From positions 806,001 through 870,000 of the forward strand of contig NZ_FMIB01000002.1 of NCBI RefSeq assembly GCF_900091475.1: DNA of 64,000 bases, given 5' to 3'. The stretch is from Micromonospora chersina (GTDB taxonomy: Bacteria > Actinomycetota > Actinomycetes > Mycobacteriales > Micromonosporaceae). The notes below the pieces were generated by a model. That model was not told where the DNA came from. It saw nothing but the letters and a program-made list of their open reading frames with translations, and did not search any database. How positions within the stretch are numbered: the first letter of the stretch is position 1; the number at the start of each line of letters is the position of its first letter. This document shows positions 41,955 to 51,027 of this stretch, one piece after another. A program made the position numbers and the translations under genes.

Positions 41955-43661
41955 TCAGAGGTAGCGCGAGGCCTCGTCGAGGAAGCGCTGCGCGTACCGG
42001 TCCGACGGGATGTCCCCGAGGTAGTACTTCTTCAGGTCCCGGCGCGTGGTGGCGAGCGGGTCGCCGCCCAGAAGGTCGTCGAGGGCGGTGTCGAGCCCCT
42101 GCAACCGGCCGCCGTGGGCGTCGATCACGTAGGCCGCCCGTGCCAGCGGAAACTCCTCCGGGAACCGGGAGGCCGGCGTCGAGACGGCGACCATCACGAA
42201 GGGCTTCTCCGAGTACAGGTAGTCCGCCACCACGCTCGACACGTCCGACACCATGGCGTCCGACGCGTTGAAGCAGTCCGCGACCGTCATGGACACCTCG
42301 GCCTCGGCGCCGAAGACGTGCGGCCGCCCGCTCGTCCGGCGGTCGTCGGCCAGCAGCGTCCGGATGCGCTCGCACTCGCCGGCCAGCTCCGGAGACCGCT
42401 TGCTGTACGGGTGCGGCCGGAAGACGACGCTGCACCCGCGGGCGACGAGCGCCTTGATGATGTCGTAGCCCACGAGCAGGGACGAGTAGTTGGAGTCGGC
42501 GTAGAAGCCGGCCCACGTCGGCGCGTACAGGACCCGGGGGTTCGCGATCGACGCGATCGGCCCGGTCGCGATGGCGACGTTCTCCACCTGGGGGCGCCCC
42601 ACGATGGTGAACATCTCCGCGGGCATGCTCACACCGTTGGCCGCGAACCGGTCGATCGCGGCCTGGCCGGCGACGAAGTTCTTGTCGTACAGCCGGAAGA
42701 CCGGGTTGTGGCTCGGCACCTTGTCGCTGTCGCCGTGGTTGAGCTGGATGTGCTTCAGGTTCGTGTACCGGACGACGTGGTTGTTGACCGTCGCGGTGTT
42801 GACGTAGAAGGCCGCCCGCAGCGACGGGGCGATGACCTCGTCGAGCTGGTTCAGCCCCATCCGCATCACCACCGGGGCCTTCGTGAGGCCCACCACCTCG
42901 GTGAAGTTGGTCTGGTTGCGCACCAGCACGAAGAACTTCCGGTTGAGGCGCTCCAGGTAGGGCAGCCACATCGCGAGCTGGTAGGCGGTGCCGGCCGGCG
43001 CGTTCCAGTGCACGAGGAAGACCGGCTCGTAGGCGGTCAGCGCCTTCAGCAGCTTCGCCTCACCGTTGCGCCGCGCCCGCACCAGCTTCAGGCCCTGCAG
43101 GCCGGTGAACAGGGTCAACCCGAGCGCGACGACAGCCACCGCCAGCGCGACCCACCCGACGACGCCGGTGAACGCGCAGACCAGCGCCACGAGCACCGCG
43201 GCGCCGTTGGCCAGCGCCACCCGGCCGGTGTCGGGGCCACGGCCGAGCCGGGAGCCGATCCCGGGCAGGTTCGCCGCCACGGGGTAGACGGCCTCGAACG
43301 CCGACGCCAGCAGCGGTTCGCCGAGCACCGCCAGGCCCGCGACCGCGACACCGACGGCCAGGGCGGGATCAAGGCCGCCGTGCACCGCGCCGAGCAGGTA
43401 CGCGGTGGCGAGCAGGAGGACCCGCGCCACGACTGCCGTCCCGACGGCCAGCGAGCCGCGCCACGTCCACGCCAGCAGGCCGAACGCGAGGACGGCCGGG
43501 GGAAGCGCCCAGAGGCGGGAGTCTCCCACCGCCGCCAGCAGCAGGGCGGCGAGGGCCGCCACCTCGACCGCCGAGGCGGGCAGTCGGCTCCCGACGGCCG
43601 ACGTCCGCACCTCCGCCAGCCGCCCGCTCAACCGGGACCGGCCCGGCTTCGAAGCCGTCAT
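41955..43661 (-). CDS. CDP-glycerol glycerophosphotransferase family protein
   Basis: A 568-residue protein. Residues about 25-190 hold several membrane spans. The C-terminal 370 residues match the TagF/TagB-type domain: KHIQLNHGDSDKVPSHNPVFRLYDKNFVAG (catalytic HGD region), VLYAPTWAGFYADSNYSS, VVFRPHPYSKRSPE, and DAMVSDVSSVVADYLYSEKPFVMV. These enzymes add glycerol-phosphate (or ribitol-phosphate) units to teichoic-acid-like polymers. The fused membrane part is typical of actinomycete members. I placed the start at ATG 43661; the frame stays open to 43751. Confidence 0.88.
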   Translation of the reverse strand: MTASKPGRSRLSGRLAEVRTSAVGSRLPASAVEVAALAALLLAAVGDSRLWALPPAVLAFGLLAWTWRGSLAVGTAVVARVLLLATAYLLGAVHGGLDPALAVGVAVAGLAVLGEPLLASAFEAVYPVAANLPGIGSRLGRGPDTGRVALANGAAVLVALVCAFTGVVGWVALAVAVVALGLTLFTGLQGLKLVRARRNGEAKLLKALTAYEPVFLVHWNAPAGTAYQLAMWLPYLERLNRKFFVLVRNQTNFTEVVGLTKAPVVMRMGLNQLDEVIAPSLRAAFYVNTATVNNHVVRYTNLKHIQLNHGDSDKVPSHNPVFRLYDKNFVAGQAAIDRFAANGVSMPAEMFTIVGRPQVENVAIATGPIASIANPRVLYAPTWAGFYADSNYSSLLVGYDIIKALVARGCSVVFRPHPYSKRSPELAGECERIRTLLADDRRTSGRPHVFGAEAEVSMTVADCFNASDAMVSDVSSVVADYLYSEKPFVMVAVSTPASRFPEEFPLARAAYVIDAHGGRLQGLDTALDDLLGGDPLATTRRDLKKYYLGDIPSDRYAQRFLDEASRYL

Positions 43662-43937
43662 CGCCCGACCCCCACCGACGACGTGTTGCACCGCGGCAGC
43701 CGCCCCGCCCGATCCCGGCATGTCGCCCGGAAGTTCTGTTGCAACGCCCACTCCTTATTCCACTAGCTACCCGCTCCCCTGGCCCCCACGGCCCGGTGAA
43801 CGGTGGTTCAACGCGCAGGCGGACCGGACCGCCCCGGGGTCCCGGCCGCCGCCGGCGCACGCGCGACACCACCTGCCGTCACCCGGCGACGCCACCGCCC
43901 GGCCGGCGGTGGAGGTGCTGATCGCCCGCGGTGCGCC

Positions 43938-44447
43938 TCAACCCGCCTGCGAACCCGCCGACTCCGCCGAGACGCCGCGCAGCCGCTGCGGAGACACCGG
44001 CTCCGGGCCGACCTTCGGCGGGCGGTGCTCGTACGGGGTGGAGAGCACGACTGTCGTGCGGGTGGTGACGTTCGCGGCCGTGCGGATCTCCTGGAGCACC
44101 CGCTCCAGGTCCGCCGGGCTGGCCACCCGCACCAGCAGGAGGTAGAAGTCCTCCCCGGCCACCGAGTAGCACGAGTCGATCTCCGGCAGGTGGGCCAGCC
44201 GCTCCGGGGCGTCGTCCGGCTGCGAGGGGTCGAACGGCCGGATCGCCACGAACGCGGTCAGCGGCAGGTCCAGCGCCTCGAACGAGACGCGGGCGGCGTA
44301 CCCCTTGATGACGCCGCGCTGCTCCAGCCGGCGGACCCGCTGGTGCACGGCGGACACCGACAGGCCCACCCGCTCGGCCAGGTCCGTGTACGACAGCCGA
44401 CCGTCCCCGGTCAGTGCGGCGACGATGGCGCGGTCGATCTCCTCCAC
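43938..44447 (-). CDS. Lrp/AsnC-family regulator
   Basis: A 169-residue protein. The N-terminal HTH (VEEIDRAIVAALTGDGRLSYTDLAERVGLSVSAVHQRVRRLEQRGVIKGYAA) and the following RAM domain (PLTAFVAIRPF, EIDSCYSVAGEDFYLLLVRVASPADLERVLQEIRTAANVTTRTTVVLST) are typical. The GEDFYLL element lies at the usual effector site. It would respond to an amino acid. It follows the acyl-CoA dehydrogenase and Xaa-Pro peptidase genes on the same strand, 90 bases away, which suggests amino-acid or peptide catabolism. GTG 44447 is the only start leaving a full HTH. Confidence 0.9.
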   Translation of the reverse strand: MEEIDRAIVAALTGDGRLSYTDLAERVGLSVSAVHQRVRRLEQRGVIKGYAARVSFEALDLPLTAFVAIRPFDPSQPDDAPERLAHLPEIDSCYSVAGEDFYLLLVRVASPADLERVLQEIRTAANVTTRTTVVLSTPYEHRPPKVGPEPVSPQRLRGVSAESAGSQAG

Positions 44448-44537
44448 GCGGTGCAACCTACCGGTAAAAGCGCTCCCACGTCGCACCCGGCCCGCCGCGT
44501 GACGCTGTGCGGGCCGGGCGGTCGCGCACCGCGTCGG

Positions 44538-45680
44538 TCAGCCCTTGGCCAGGGCCCGGGAGATGACCAGCCGCTGGATCTGGTTGGTGCCCTCGACGAT
44601 CTGGAGCACCTTGGCCTCGCGCATGTACCGCTCGACCGGGTGGTCGGCGACGTAGCCGGCGCCGCCGAGCACCTGCACGGCGTCGGTGGTCACCCGCATG
44701 GCCACGTCGGTGGCGAACAGCTTCGCCTTCGCCGCCTCGATCGAGTACGGCCGGCCGGCGTCGCGCAGCCGGGCCGCGGCCAGCAGCAGCGCCCGGGCGG
44801 CGGAGATCTGCGTGGCGTGGTCGGCCAGGGTGAAGCCGAGCCCCTGGAAGTCGATGATCGCCCGGCCGAACTGCTGGCGTTCCCGGGCGTAGCCGATGGC
44901 GTAGTCCAGGGCGGCCTGGGCCAGGCCGACCGCGCAGGCGGCGATGCCGAGCCGCCCGGAGTCCAGCGCCGACATGGCGATGGTGAAGCCCCGGCCCTCG
45001 CCGCCGATCAGCCGCTCGGCCGGCACGCGGGCCTCGTCGAAGGCGATCTGGGCGACCGGGGAGGCGTGCAGGCCCATGGTGCGCTCGGCGGCCTGCGGGT
45101 GGATGCCCGGGGTGTTCCGGTCGGCCAGCAGGCAGGAGATGCCCTTGGGGCCGGGGCCGCCGGTGCGGCAGAAGATGTTGTAGAAGTCGGCGACCCGGGC
45201 GTGGGTGATCCACGCCTTGGTGCCGGAGACCACGTAGGCGTCGCCGTCGCGGACCGCCTTCGTGGTCAGCGCCGCGGCGTCGGAGCCGCCCTGCGGCTCG
45301 GAGAGGCAGTACGCCCCGAGCAGCTCGCCGCCGATCATGTCGGGCAGCAGCTTGCGCTGCTCGTCGGTGCCGAACTGTGCCAGGGGGTAGCAGGACAGGG
45401 TGTGCACGCTGACCGCCTCGGCGACGGCGAGCCACCGGCTGGCCAGGATCTCCAGCACCTGCACGTACACCTCGTACGGCTGGGCGGCGCCGCCGTGCTC
45501 CTCGGCGTACGGCAGGCCGAGCAGGCCGGCCCGGCCCAGGGTGCGCAGCACCTCGCGGGGGAACTCGGCGCGCTCCTCGAAGCCGGCGGCCTTGGGGGCG
45601 AGCTCCCGGTCGGCGAGTTCGGTGGCGAGGTCCAGCAGGTCGTGGGCCTCGTCGGTGGGGAGGATCCGGTCGACAGTCAT
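44538..45680 (-). CDS. acyl-CoA dehydrogenase
   Basis: A 380-residue FAD enzyme. Motifs include AYCLSEPQGGSDAAAL (flavin and substrate binding), GTKAWITHARVADFYNIF, the ARERQQFGRAIIDFQG helix, and RVTTDAVQVLGGAGYVADHPVERYMREAKVLQIVEGTNQIQR, where Glu in QIVEGTN is the expected catalytic base. It removes two hydrogens from a short or branched acyl-CoA; chain length cannot be read. Its start overlaps the Xaa-Pro peptidase stop by four bases (ATGA), so the two are coupled. Confidence 0.94.
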   Translation of the reverse strand: MTVDRILPTDEAHDLLDLATELADRELAPKAAGFEERAEFPREVLRTLGRAGLLGLPYAEEHGGAAQPYEVYVQVLEILASRWLAVAEAVSVHTLSCYPLAQFGTDEQRKLLPDMIGGELLGAYCLSEPQGGSDAAALTTKAVRDGDAYVVSGTKAWITHARVADFYNIFCRTGGPGPKGISCLLADRNTPGIHPQAAERTMGLHASPVAQIAFDEARVPAERLIGGEGRGFTIAMSALDSGRLGIAACAVGLAQAALDYAIGYARERQQFGRAIIDFQGLGFTLADHATQISAARALLLAAARLRDAGRPYSIEAAKAKLFATDVAMRVTTDAVQVLGGAGYVADHPVERYMREAKVLQIVEGTNQIQRLVISRALAKG

Positions 45681-46774
45681 AACGCGATGAGCTCCGTGGG
45701 GGTGGTGTTGAGCCGTTGCCCGCCGTCCGTCGTGCAGACGACGATGTCCTCGATCCGGGCGCCGTGCCGCCCGGCGAGGTAGATCCCGGGTTCGACCGAG
45801 AACGCCATGCCGGCCTCCAGGGGCCGGGGGTTGCCGGCCACGACGTACGGCTCCTCGTGGGTGTCGAGGCCGATGCCGTGGCCGGTGCGGTGCAGGAACG
45901 CGTCGCCGTGACCGGCGGCGGTGATGATGTCCCGGGCGACCGCGTCGAGGGCCTCGGCGGTCACCCCCGGGCGGACGGCCGCCACGGCGGCGCGCTGCGC
46001 CTCGTGCAGGACCGCGTAGTAGTCGGTGAACTCGGCCGGGGCGGGGCCGCCGGCGACGTAGGTGCGGGTGCAGTCGGAGCGGTAGCCCGACGGCATGGTG
46101 CCGCCGATGTCCACCACGACCGGCTCGCCGGGGCGGATCGGCCGGTCGGCGGTGCCGTGGTGCGGGCTGGCCCCGTTCGGGCCGGCGGCCACGATGACGA
46201 AGTCGACGCGGATGTGCCCGGCGGCCCGGATGGCGGCGGCCACCTCGACCTCGGTGCGGCCGGGGCGCAGCCACTCCCCCATCCGGCGGTGCACGGCGTC
46301 GATCGCGGCGCCCGCCTCGGCCAGGGCGGCGATCTCGGCGGGCGACTTGCGGATCCGCAGCTCGCGCAGCACCTCGGAGGCGAGCCGCTGGGCCGCGTCG
46401 GGCAGGGTGGCGCGCAGGGCGAGCACCTGCTCGGCCCACATCCGGTCGGCAAGCCCGACGGCCGCGACCGGGCCGGGCAGCGCGGCCCGCACCAGCGGCC
46501 ACGGGTCGGTGCCGTCGGCGTGGTCGACGATCCGGTAGCCGCCGCCGGGGGCGGCCTCGGCGCCGGGGCGTTCGAGCACCGGGACGATGAGGGTGGGCTC
46601 GCCCTCGGCGGGGAGCACCAGGCAGGTGAGCCGCTCGCCCTCGTGGGCGTCGTAGCCGGTCAGGTAGCGCAGGTCGGAGCCGGGGGTGAGCAGCAGCGCG
46701 TCCAGCCCCGCGGCGGCGGTGGCGCGCTGGGCGGCGGCCAGCCGCTCGGCCGGGTACAGCTCGTCGGTTCCCAC
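45677..46774 (-). CDS. M24-family aminopeptidase (Xaa-Pro/creatinase fold)
   Basis: A 365-residue metallopeptidase. A non-catalytic N-terminal domain (LTPGSDLRYLTGYDAHEGERLTCLVL) is followed by the pita-bread fold. All five metal ligands are visible: Asp in VVVDIGG, Asp in YRSDCTRTY, His in HRTGHGIGLDTHEEP, Glu in FSVEPGIYL, Glu in ARIEDIVV. It would release N-terminal residues preceding proline. The gene is upstream of, and overlaps, the acyl-CoA dehydrogenase. GTG 46774 gives the family N-terminus. Confidence 0.92.
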   Translation of the reverse strand: MGTDELYPAERLAAAQRATAAAGLDALLLTPGSDLRYLTGYDAHEGERLTCLVLPAEGEPTLIVPVLERPGAEAAPGGGYRIVDHADGTDPWPLVRAALPGPVAAVGLADRMWAEQVLALRATLPDAAQRLASEVLRELRIRKSPAEIAALAEAGAAIDAVHRRMGEWLRPGRTEVEVAAAIRAAGHIRVDFVIVAAGPNGASPHHGTADRPIRPGEPVVVDIGGTMPSGYRSDCTRTYVAGGPAPAEFTDYYAVLHEAQRAAVAAVRPGVTAEALDAVARDIITAAGHGDAFLHRTGHGIGLDTHEEPYVVAGNPRPLEAGMAFSVEPGIYLAGRHGARIEDIVVCTTDGGQRLNTTPTELIAL

Positions 46775-46823
46775 CCCCAGAGCTTAACGGTCGTTTGGGC
46801 GGTCGCGGGACCCCGGTGGCCGC

Positions 46824-47909
46824 TCAGACCCCGGCCATCCGGTCCGCCTCGGCCTTGGTCAGCCCGGAGGCCTGGAGCAGCTCGCCGGCCACGATCAGCA
46901 GCTGCGAGGCGACGATGGTGCCGGAGAAACCGAGCCCCTCGGCCCGGGCCCGCTGGACCGCCGCGGCGGCACGCAACGCGTGCGACCGGGCGATCTCCGG
47001 CGTCCGGCCGGCCAGGAAGTCCCGGTGCAGCAGCCGCAGCGCCTGCCCGAAGGTCTCGACGGCGACCGGCAGGTCGGCCGGGACCGGCTCCCGGGCGTCG
47101 AGCAGCGCGACCACCCGGCGGACCATGTTGCGGCTGTTGGTGAAGGCCAGTTCCAGGTGCGTGGCGGCGTGCTGGTAGCGGCGCAGCTGGGACCGGCGCC
47201 GCCACCGCCACGGGGACAGCGACGCCACCTCCGCGGCCGCGGCGACGATCTCGGTGGTCTGCTGCCGCTCCGCCTCGGCCGACTGGAGGCGCTGCAACGC
47301 CGCGTCGGCCTGCCCGGCGTCGCCGGCGGCGAGCGCCTCGGCGGTGACGGTCAGCTGGTGGGCGAAGATGTCGAGGCTGGCGCCGGCGGCGCGGTGCACC
47401 ACCCGGACGGGGTTCAGCGGCAGCAGGAGCAGCGCCACCACCACCGCCACCCCGCCGCCGACCAGCGCGTTGGCGGTCCGCGGCACGGCCAGGTCCGGCG
47501 CGCTGGGCTCGACGGTGCCCAGCAGGACGGCGGTGCTGCCGGCCTGCACCATCACCGCCCCGCTGCCGCGGAACACCACCGCCGCCGAGATGGCCAGCGC
47601 GACGACCAGCCCGGTCTGCACGGGCCCGGTCCCGATCACCTGGATGATCAGGTCGGCGACGAGCACGCCGACGATCACCCCGCCGAGCAGCTCGGCGGTG
47701 CGGCGTACCCGGTTCCCGATGGCCGCGGCGATGGTGCCGACCGCGGCGGCGGGCGCGAACAGCGGCTGCGGGTTGTGCAGCAGGGTGTTGGCGATATACC
47801 AGGACAGCCCGGCCGCCACGCCCGCCTGGAGGGCGACGATGAAGTACCGGCGCAACCGCTCGTACGCCTCCTGCGCCTGCCGGCGCGCGGCGGCCACCAC
47901 CTGGGTCAC
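46824..47909 (-). CDS. FUSC-like membrane protein (aromatic acid exporter-related)
   Basis: A 361-residue protein. About six N-terminal spans with the pattern IVALQAGVAAGLSWYIANTLLHNPQPLFAPAAAVGTIAAAIGNRVRRTAELLGGVIVGVL resemble the FUSC/AaeB half. A soluble helical C-terminal part follows (RLQSAEAERQQTTEIVAAAAEV, LRRYQHAATHLELAFTNSRNMVRRV). Relatives export aromatic acids or are of unknown role. I placed the start at GTG 47909; GTG 47936 is also open. It is separate from both neighbours. Confidence 0.82.
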   Translation of the reverse strand: MTQVVAAARRQAQEAYERLRRYFIVALQAGVAAGLSWYIANTLLHNPQPLFAPAAAVGTIAAAIGNRVRRTAELLGGVIVGVLVADLIIQVIGTGPVQTGLVVALAISAAVVFRGSGAVMVQAGSTAVLLGTVEPSAPDLAVPRTANALVGGGVAVVVALLLLPLNPVRVVHRAAGASLDIFAHQLTVTAEALAAGDAGQADAALQRLQSAEAERQQTTEIVAAAAEVASLSPWRWRRRSQLRRYQHAATHLELAFTNSRNMVRRVVALLDAREPVPADLPVAVETFGQALRLLHRDFLAGRTPEIARSHALRAAAAVQRARAEGLGFSGTIVASQLLIVAGELLQASGLTKAEADRMAGV

Positions 47910-48010
47910 GGCGCGTCCCGGCGGTCCGGGCGCCACCGGCGGTACGGCCCGGGCGCGATCACGCTGTCCTCTACCCCGGTGGCGCTGCGGTAGTCCCGCC
48001 GGCGGATCGG

Positions 48011-48847
48011 TCAGGCGTCGATGGCCTCGGCCCGGAGGTCCTCCTCCGACGCGCCGCGCCGTGAGTAGCCGGCGAAGGTGACCCGGCGGCGGTCCAGGCC
48101 GCGCTCGCCGACCAGGTGCCGGCGGACCGCCTTCACCATGCCGGCCTCGCCGGCGATCCAGGCGTACGGGGCGGCGCCGGGCAGCCGGGCGCCGCGCAGC
48201 GCGTCGGCCAGCAGGCTGCTGCCCGGCCCCGTGGCGCCCCGCACCAGCCAGGTCACCTCGGCGCGGGCGGCGGTGGGCAGCGGCTGGATGTCGCCGGCCG
48301 CCGGGACCTCGACGAAGGCCCGGACCGGGGTGCCGGCGGGCAGCCAGTCGAGGATCCCGCCGACGGCCGGCAGCGCGGTCTCGTCGGCGACCAGCAGCAC
48401 GGCGTCGGCGCCGGTGGGCGGCTGGAAGCGCACGGTGCGCTCGTCCGGCACGGCCGGCCCGAGCAGGAGCACCCGGTCGCCCGGCCGGGCCCGGCCGGCC
48501 CAGCGGGTGGCCGGGCCGGTGTCGCCGTGCCGGACGAACTCGATGTCCAGCTCGTTCCGCTCGGGCCGCTGCGCCCGGATCGTGTACGAGCGCATCACCG
48601 CCCGCACCGACGGGTCCAGGGCCCGCCAGGCCGTGTACCAGTCCTCGCCCGCCTCGAGGGGGACGACCGGGGCGTCCTGGCCGGGGTGCGGCAGGAAGAC
48701 CGAGACGCTCTGGTCCCGGCCGCCGCCGGCGAACTCCCCGAGGTCGTCGCCGCCGAAGGTGACCCGGACCAGGCAGTCGCCCACCGCCCGGGTGGCGAGC
48801 ACCCGGGCGGCGTAGAACCGGTACCGCAGGGCGACCGCGGTGGTCAC
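48011..48847 (-). CDS. siderophore-interacting protein (ferric-siderophore reductase, ViuB-like)
   Basis: A 278-residue flavoprotein of the ViuB/SIP group. It has FAD-binding RSYTIRAQRPERNELDIEFVRHGDTGPATRWAGRARPGDRVLLLGP, then VLLVADETALPAVGGILDWLP and YAWIAGEAGMVKAVRRHLVGERGLDRRRVTFAGYSRRG. SIPs reduce Fe(III)-siderophores in the cytoplasm to free Fe(II). GTG 48847 overlaps the binding-protein stop by four bases. So it belongs to the minus arm of the iron locus under the iron box. Confidence 0.92.
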   Translation of the reverse strand: MTTAVALRYRFYAARVLATRAVGDCLVRVTFGGDDLGEFAGGGRDQSVSVFLPHPGQDAPVVPLEAGEDWYTAWRALDPSVRAVMRSYTIRAQRPERNELDIEFVRHGDTGPATRWAGRARPGDRVLLLGPAVPDERTVRFQPPTGADAVLLVADETALPAVGGILDWLPAGTPVRAFVEVPAAGDIQPLPTAARAEVTWLVRGATGPGSSLLADALRGARLPGAAPYAWIAGEAGMVKAVRRHLVGERGLDRRRVTFAGYSRRGASEEDLRAEAIDA

Positions 48848-49881
48848 GCGGTGACCTTCTTCGCGCCCCGGATGGCGGTGGCCAGGTTCTCCAGCAGCGG
48901 GGCGGCCCCGGCGTACGAGAAACGGGGCACCGCGTCCCACGGGGTGACCTGGTTGGCCTTGACCGCGGGCAGCTGCGCCCAGGTGGGCTTCGCGGCGAGG
49001 TCCTTCGGCTGCAGGGCGGTGGGTCGGTTGTCGAGCAGGATCAGGTCGGCCGGGAACTTGCCGGTGTTCTCCCAGCTCAGCGCCTCGAAGTAGTCGCCCT
49101 GCTCCAGCTTGGTCGGCACCACCAGGTCGACGCCGAGTTCGGCGAAGAACATGAGGTCGGTGCTGACCTTGGGGTTGGAGACGTAGAACAGGTCGGGGCT
49201 GCCCGAGGCGGCCATCACCCTGATGCCGGGGTTCGCCTTGACCGCCTGGCGCACCGCCTCGGCGGCCGCGGTGAACCGGGCCTTCGCGTCGGTGACCTTC
49301 TTCGCGCCGAGGTCGGCGCCGAGGGAGGCGGCGAGTTCGGCGTACCGCTCGATGGGCTTCGTCATCGGCACGCGGGCCGTGGTGATCGCGACGCTGGGGG
49401 CCAGCGGCAGGATCTTCGCCTTGCTCTCGTCGGGGACGTACCAGAGCGCGCCCGGGTCGTACATGTGGGTGACCAGCAGTTCGGGGCGGAGCCCGGCGTA
49501 CTTCTCCAGGTTGAACTCGCCCCAGGCGTTGCCGAGGATCTCGACCTGCTCGACGTCGAGGTCGCCGGCCTGCGGCTCCTTGCTGCCGTCGGCCTTCTTC
49601 GTCTCGCCGAACACGCCGACGATCTGCTTGTCGAGTCCGAAGTCGACAAGGGCGGCGGCCACGCCGGTGAAGGCGACGATCCGGGCGGGCCGGGCGGCCG
49701 CGTCGACCTTCTGCTGCCGGTCGTCGGTGAACGACCAGGGACCGCCGGTGGGGCCGGCGCTGGTGGCGGCGTCGTCGCCGTCCTTGCCGCAGCCGGCGAG
49801 GAGGGCGCCGAGGCCGGCGGCGCCGGCGGCGGCGAGGAAGCCGCGGCGGGAGAGCGGGCGGCGGGACAGGGCATCGGGCAT
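48844..49881 (-). CDS. ferric-siderophore ABC substrate-binding lipoprotein
   Basis: A 345-residue protein. The N-terminus is a twin-arginine-type signal (SRRPLSRRGFLAAAGAAGLGALLAGC) whose lipobox LAGC means export and lipid anchoring. The mature part is an FhuD/FepB-like helical-backbone binding protein (ARIVAFTGVAAALVDFGLDKQIVGVFG, RPELLVTHMYDPGALWYV, DLILLDNRPTAL). It captures a ferric siderophore for the permeases encoded on the other strand. ATG 49881 is preceded by GAAAG; ATG 49917 is open too. The iron box lies 47 bases upstream. Confidence 0.92.
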   Translation of the reverse strand: MPDALSRRPLSRRGFLAAAGAAGLGALLAGCGKDGDDAATSAGPTGGPWSFTDDRQQKVDAAARPARIVAFTGVAAALVDFGLDKQIVGVFGETKKADGSKEPQAGDLDVEQVEILGNAWGEFNLEKYAGLRPELLVTHMYDPGALWYVPDESKAKILPLAPSVAITTARVPMTKPIERYAELAASLGADLGAKKVTDAKARFTAAAEAVRQAVKANPGIRVMAASGSPDLFYVSNPKVSTDLMFFAELGVDLVVPTKLEQGDYFEALSWENTGKFPADLILLDNRPTALQPKDLAAKPTWAQLPAVKANQVTPWDAVPRFSYAGAAPLLENLATAIRGAKKVTA

Positions 49882-49927
49882 GGCGAAGTCTTTCGGTACG
49901 GGTCTGCGAATGACCATGGACAGCGAG

Positions 49928-49946
49928 TTAGGCTAACCTAACCTAA
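49928..49946. promoter_or_regulatory. IdeR/DmdR-type iron box
   Basis: TTAGGCTAACCTAACCTAA matches the IdeR consensus TWAGGTWAGSCTWACCTWA at 17 of 19 positions. It lies between the divergent binding-protein and permease genes, so one iron-loaded repressor can shut both arms when iron is ample. Confidence 0.9.
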
Positions 49947-49983
49947 GTCGCTGTCAAGGTCCTTCCCGCCCCCGGAGTCCACG

Positions 49984-51027
49984 CTGTCCGTCATCACCCC
50001 ACCCCGAAGCGGCGCCGTCGCCGCCCCGGCGACCGGCCGGCGCCGCCGGCTCCGGGCCGGCGGGCTCACCCTCGGCGTGCTGCTGCTCGCCGCGGTGGCC
50101 GTGCTCAGCCTCGTCCTCGGCGCGAAGCCCCTGTCCCTCGCCGAGGTGTGGCACGGCCTCACCGACCCGGCCTCCCCCGAGTACGCCGTGGTGCACCAGG
50201 GGCGGCTGCCCCGCACCCTGCTCGGCCTTGCCGCCGGCGCGGCGCTCGGTGTCGCCGGAGCGGCCATGCAGACGCTGACCCGCAACCCGCTCGCCGACCC
50301 CGGCCTGCTCGGCATCAACGCGGGCGCGTCGGCCGCCGTGGCCACCGCCACCGTGCTGCTCGGCGTCGCCGACCTCGACCACCAGGTCTGGTACGCGCTG
50401 CTCGGCGCCGCCGCGGTCACCGTCGCGGTGCACACCATCGCCGGTGGCCGGCAGGCAACCCCCGCCCGGCTGGCCCTGGCCGGGGCGGCGCTCAACGCGG
50501 CCCTGTTCTCCTACGTCAGCGCGGTCATGCTCGTCGACAGCACCTCGCTGGAGCGGCTGCGGTTCTGGACCGTCGGCTCACTGGCCGGCGCCCGCACCGA
50601 CACCCTGCCCAGCCTGCTGCCGTTCGTCCTGACCGGACTGCTGATCGCCCTGCTGGTGACCCGCCCGCTGGCCGCCCTGGCCCTCGGCGACGACTCGGCC
50701 CGCGCGCTCGGCGCCCGCCCCGGCCTGGTCCGGGGCGCGGTGGTCGTCGCCGTCACGCTGCTCTGCGGAGCGGCCACCGCCGCCTGCGGACCGATCGTCT
50801 TCGTGGGCCTGCTCGCCCCGCACCTGGTCCGCGCCCTCACCGGCCCGGACCCGCGCCGCCTGCTGCCCTGGTGCGCCGTGTTCGCGCCGGTGCTGCTGCT
50901 CACCGCCGACGTGGCCGGCCGGGTGCTCGGCCGCCCTGGCGAACTCCAGGTGGGACTGGTCACCGCCGTGCTCGGCGGGCCGCTCTTCCTGCACCTGGTC
51001 CGGCGCGGACGGGTGGGCCGGCTGTGA
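49984..51027 (+). CDS. FecCD-family iron-siderophore permease
   Basis: A protein of about 347 residues with nine or ten spans. FecCD features are GRLPRTLLGLAAGAALGVAGAAMQTLTRNPLADPGLLGINAGAS and FVGLLAPHLVRALTGPDPRRLLP. It forms the membrane channel with the next permease. The normal N-terminus is present upstream of the first ATG/GTG (GTG 50077 would cut it). CTG 49984 has GGAG six bases before it, so I propose CTG as the start. It overlaps the next gene by four bases. Confidence 0.88.
   Translation: MSVITPPRSGAVAAPATGRRRRLRAGGLTLGVLLLAAVAVLSLVLGAKPLSLAEVWHGLTDPASPEYAVVHQGRLPRTLLGLAAGAALGVAGAAMQTLTRNPLADPGLLGINAGASAAVATATVLLGVADLDHQVWYALLGAAAVTVAVHTIAGGRQATPARLALAGAALNAALFSYVSAVMLVDSTSLERLRFWTVGSLAGARTDTLPSLLPFVLTGLLIALLVTRPLAALALGDDSARALGARPGLVRGAVVVAVTLLCGAATAACGPIVFVGLLAPHLVRALTGPDPRRLLPWCAVFAPVLLLTADVAGRVLGRPGELQVGLVTAVLGGPLFLHLVRRGRVGRL

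Noticed and set aside
43662..43937. Possible small gene or RNA between the CDP-glycerol transferase and Lrp genes
   Set aside because: I see only weak low-complexity frames and an AT-rich patch (43750-43770) that is likely the promoter of the minus-strand gene.
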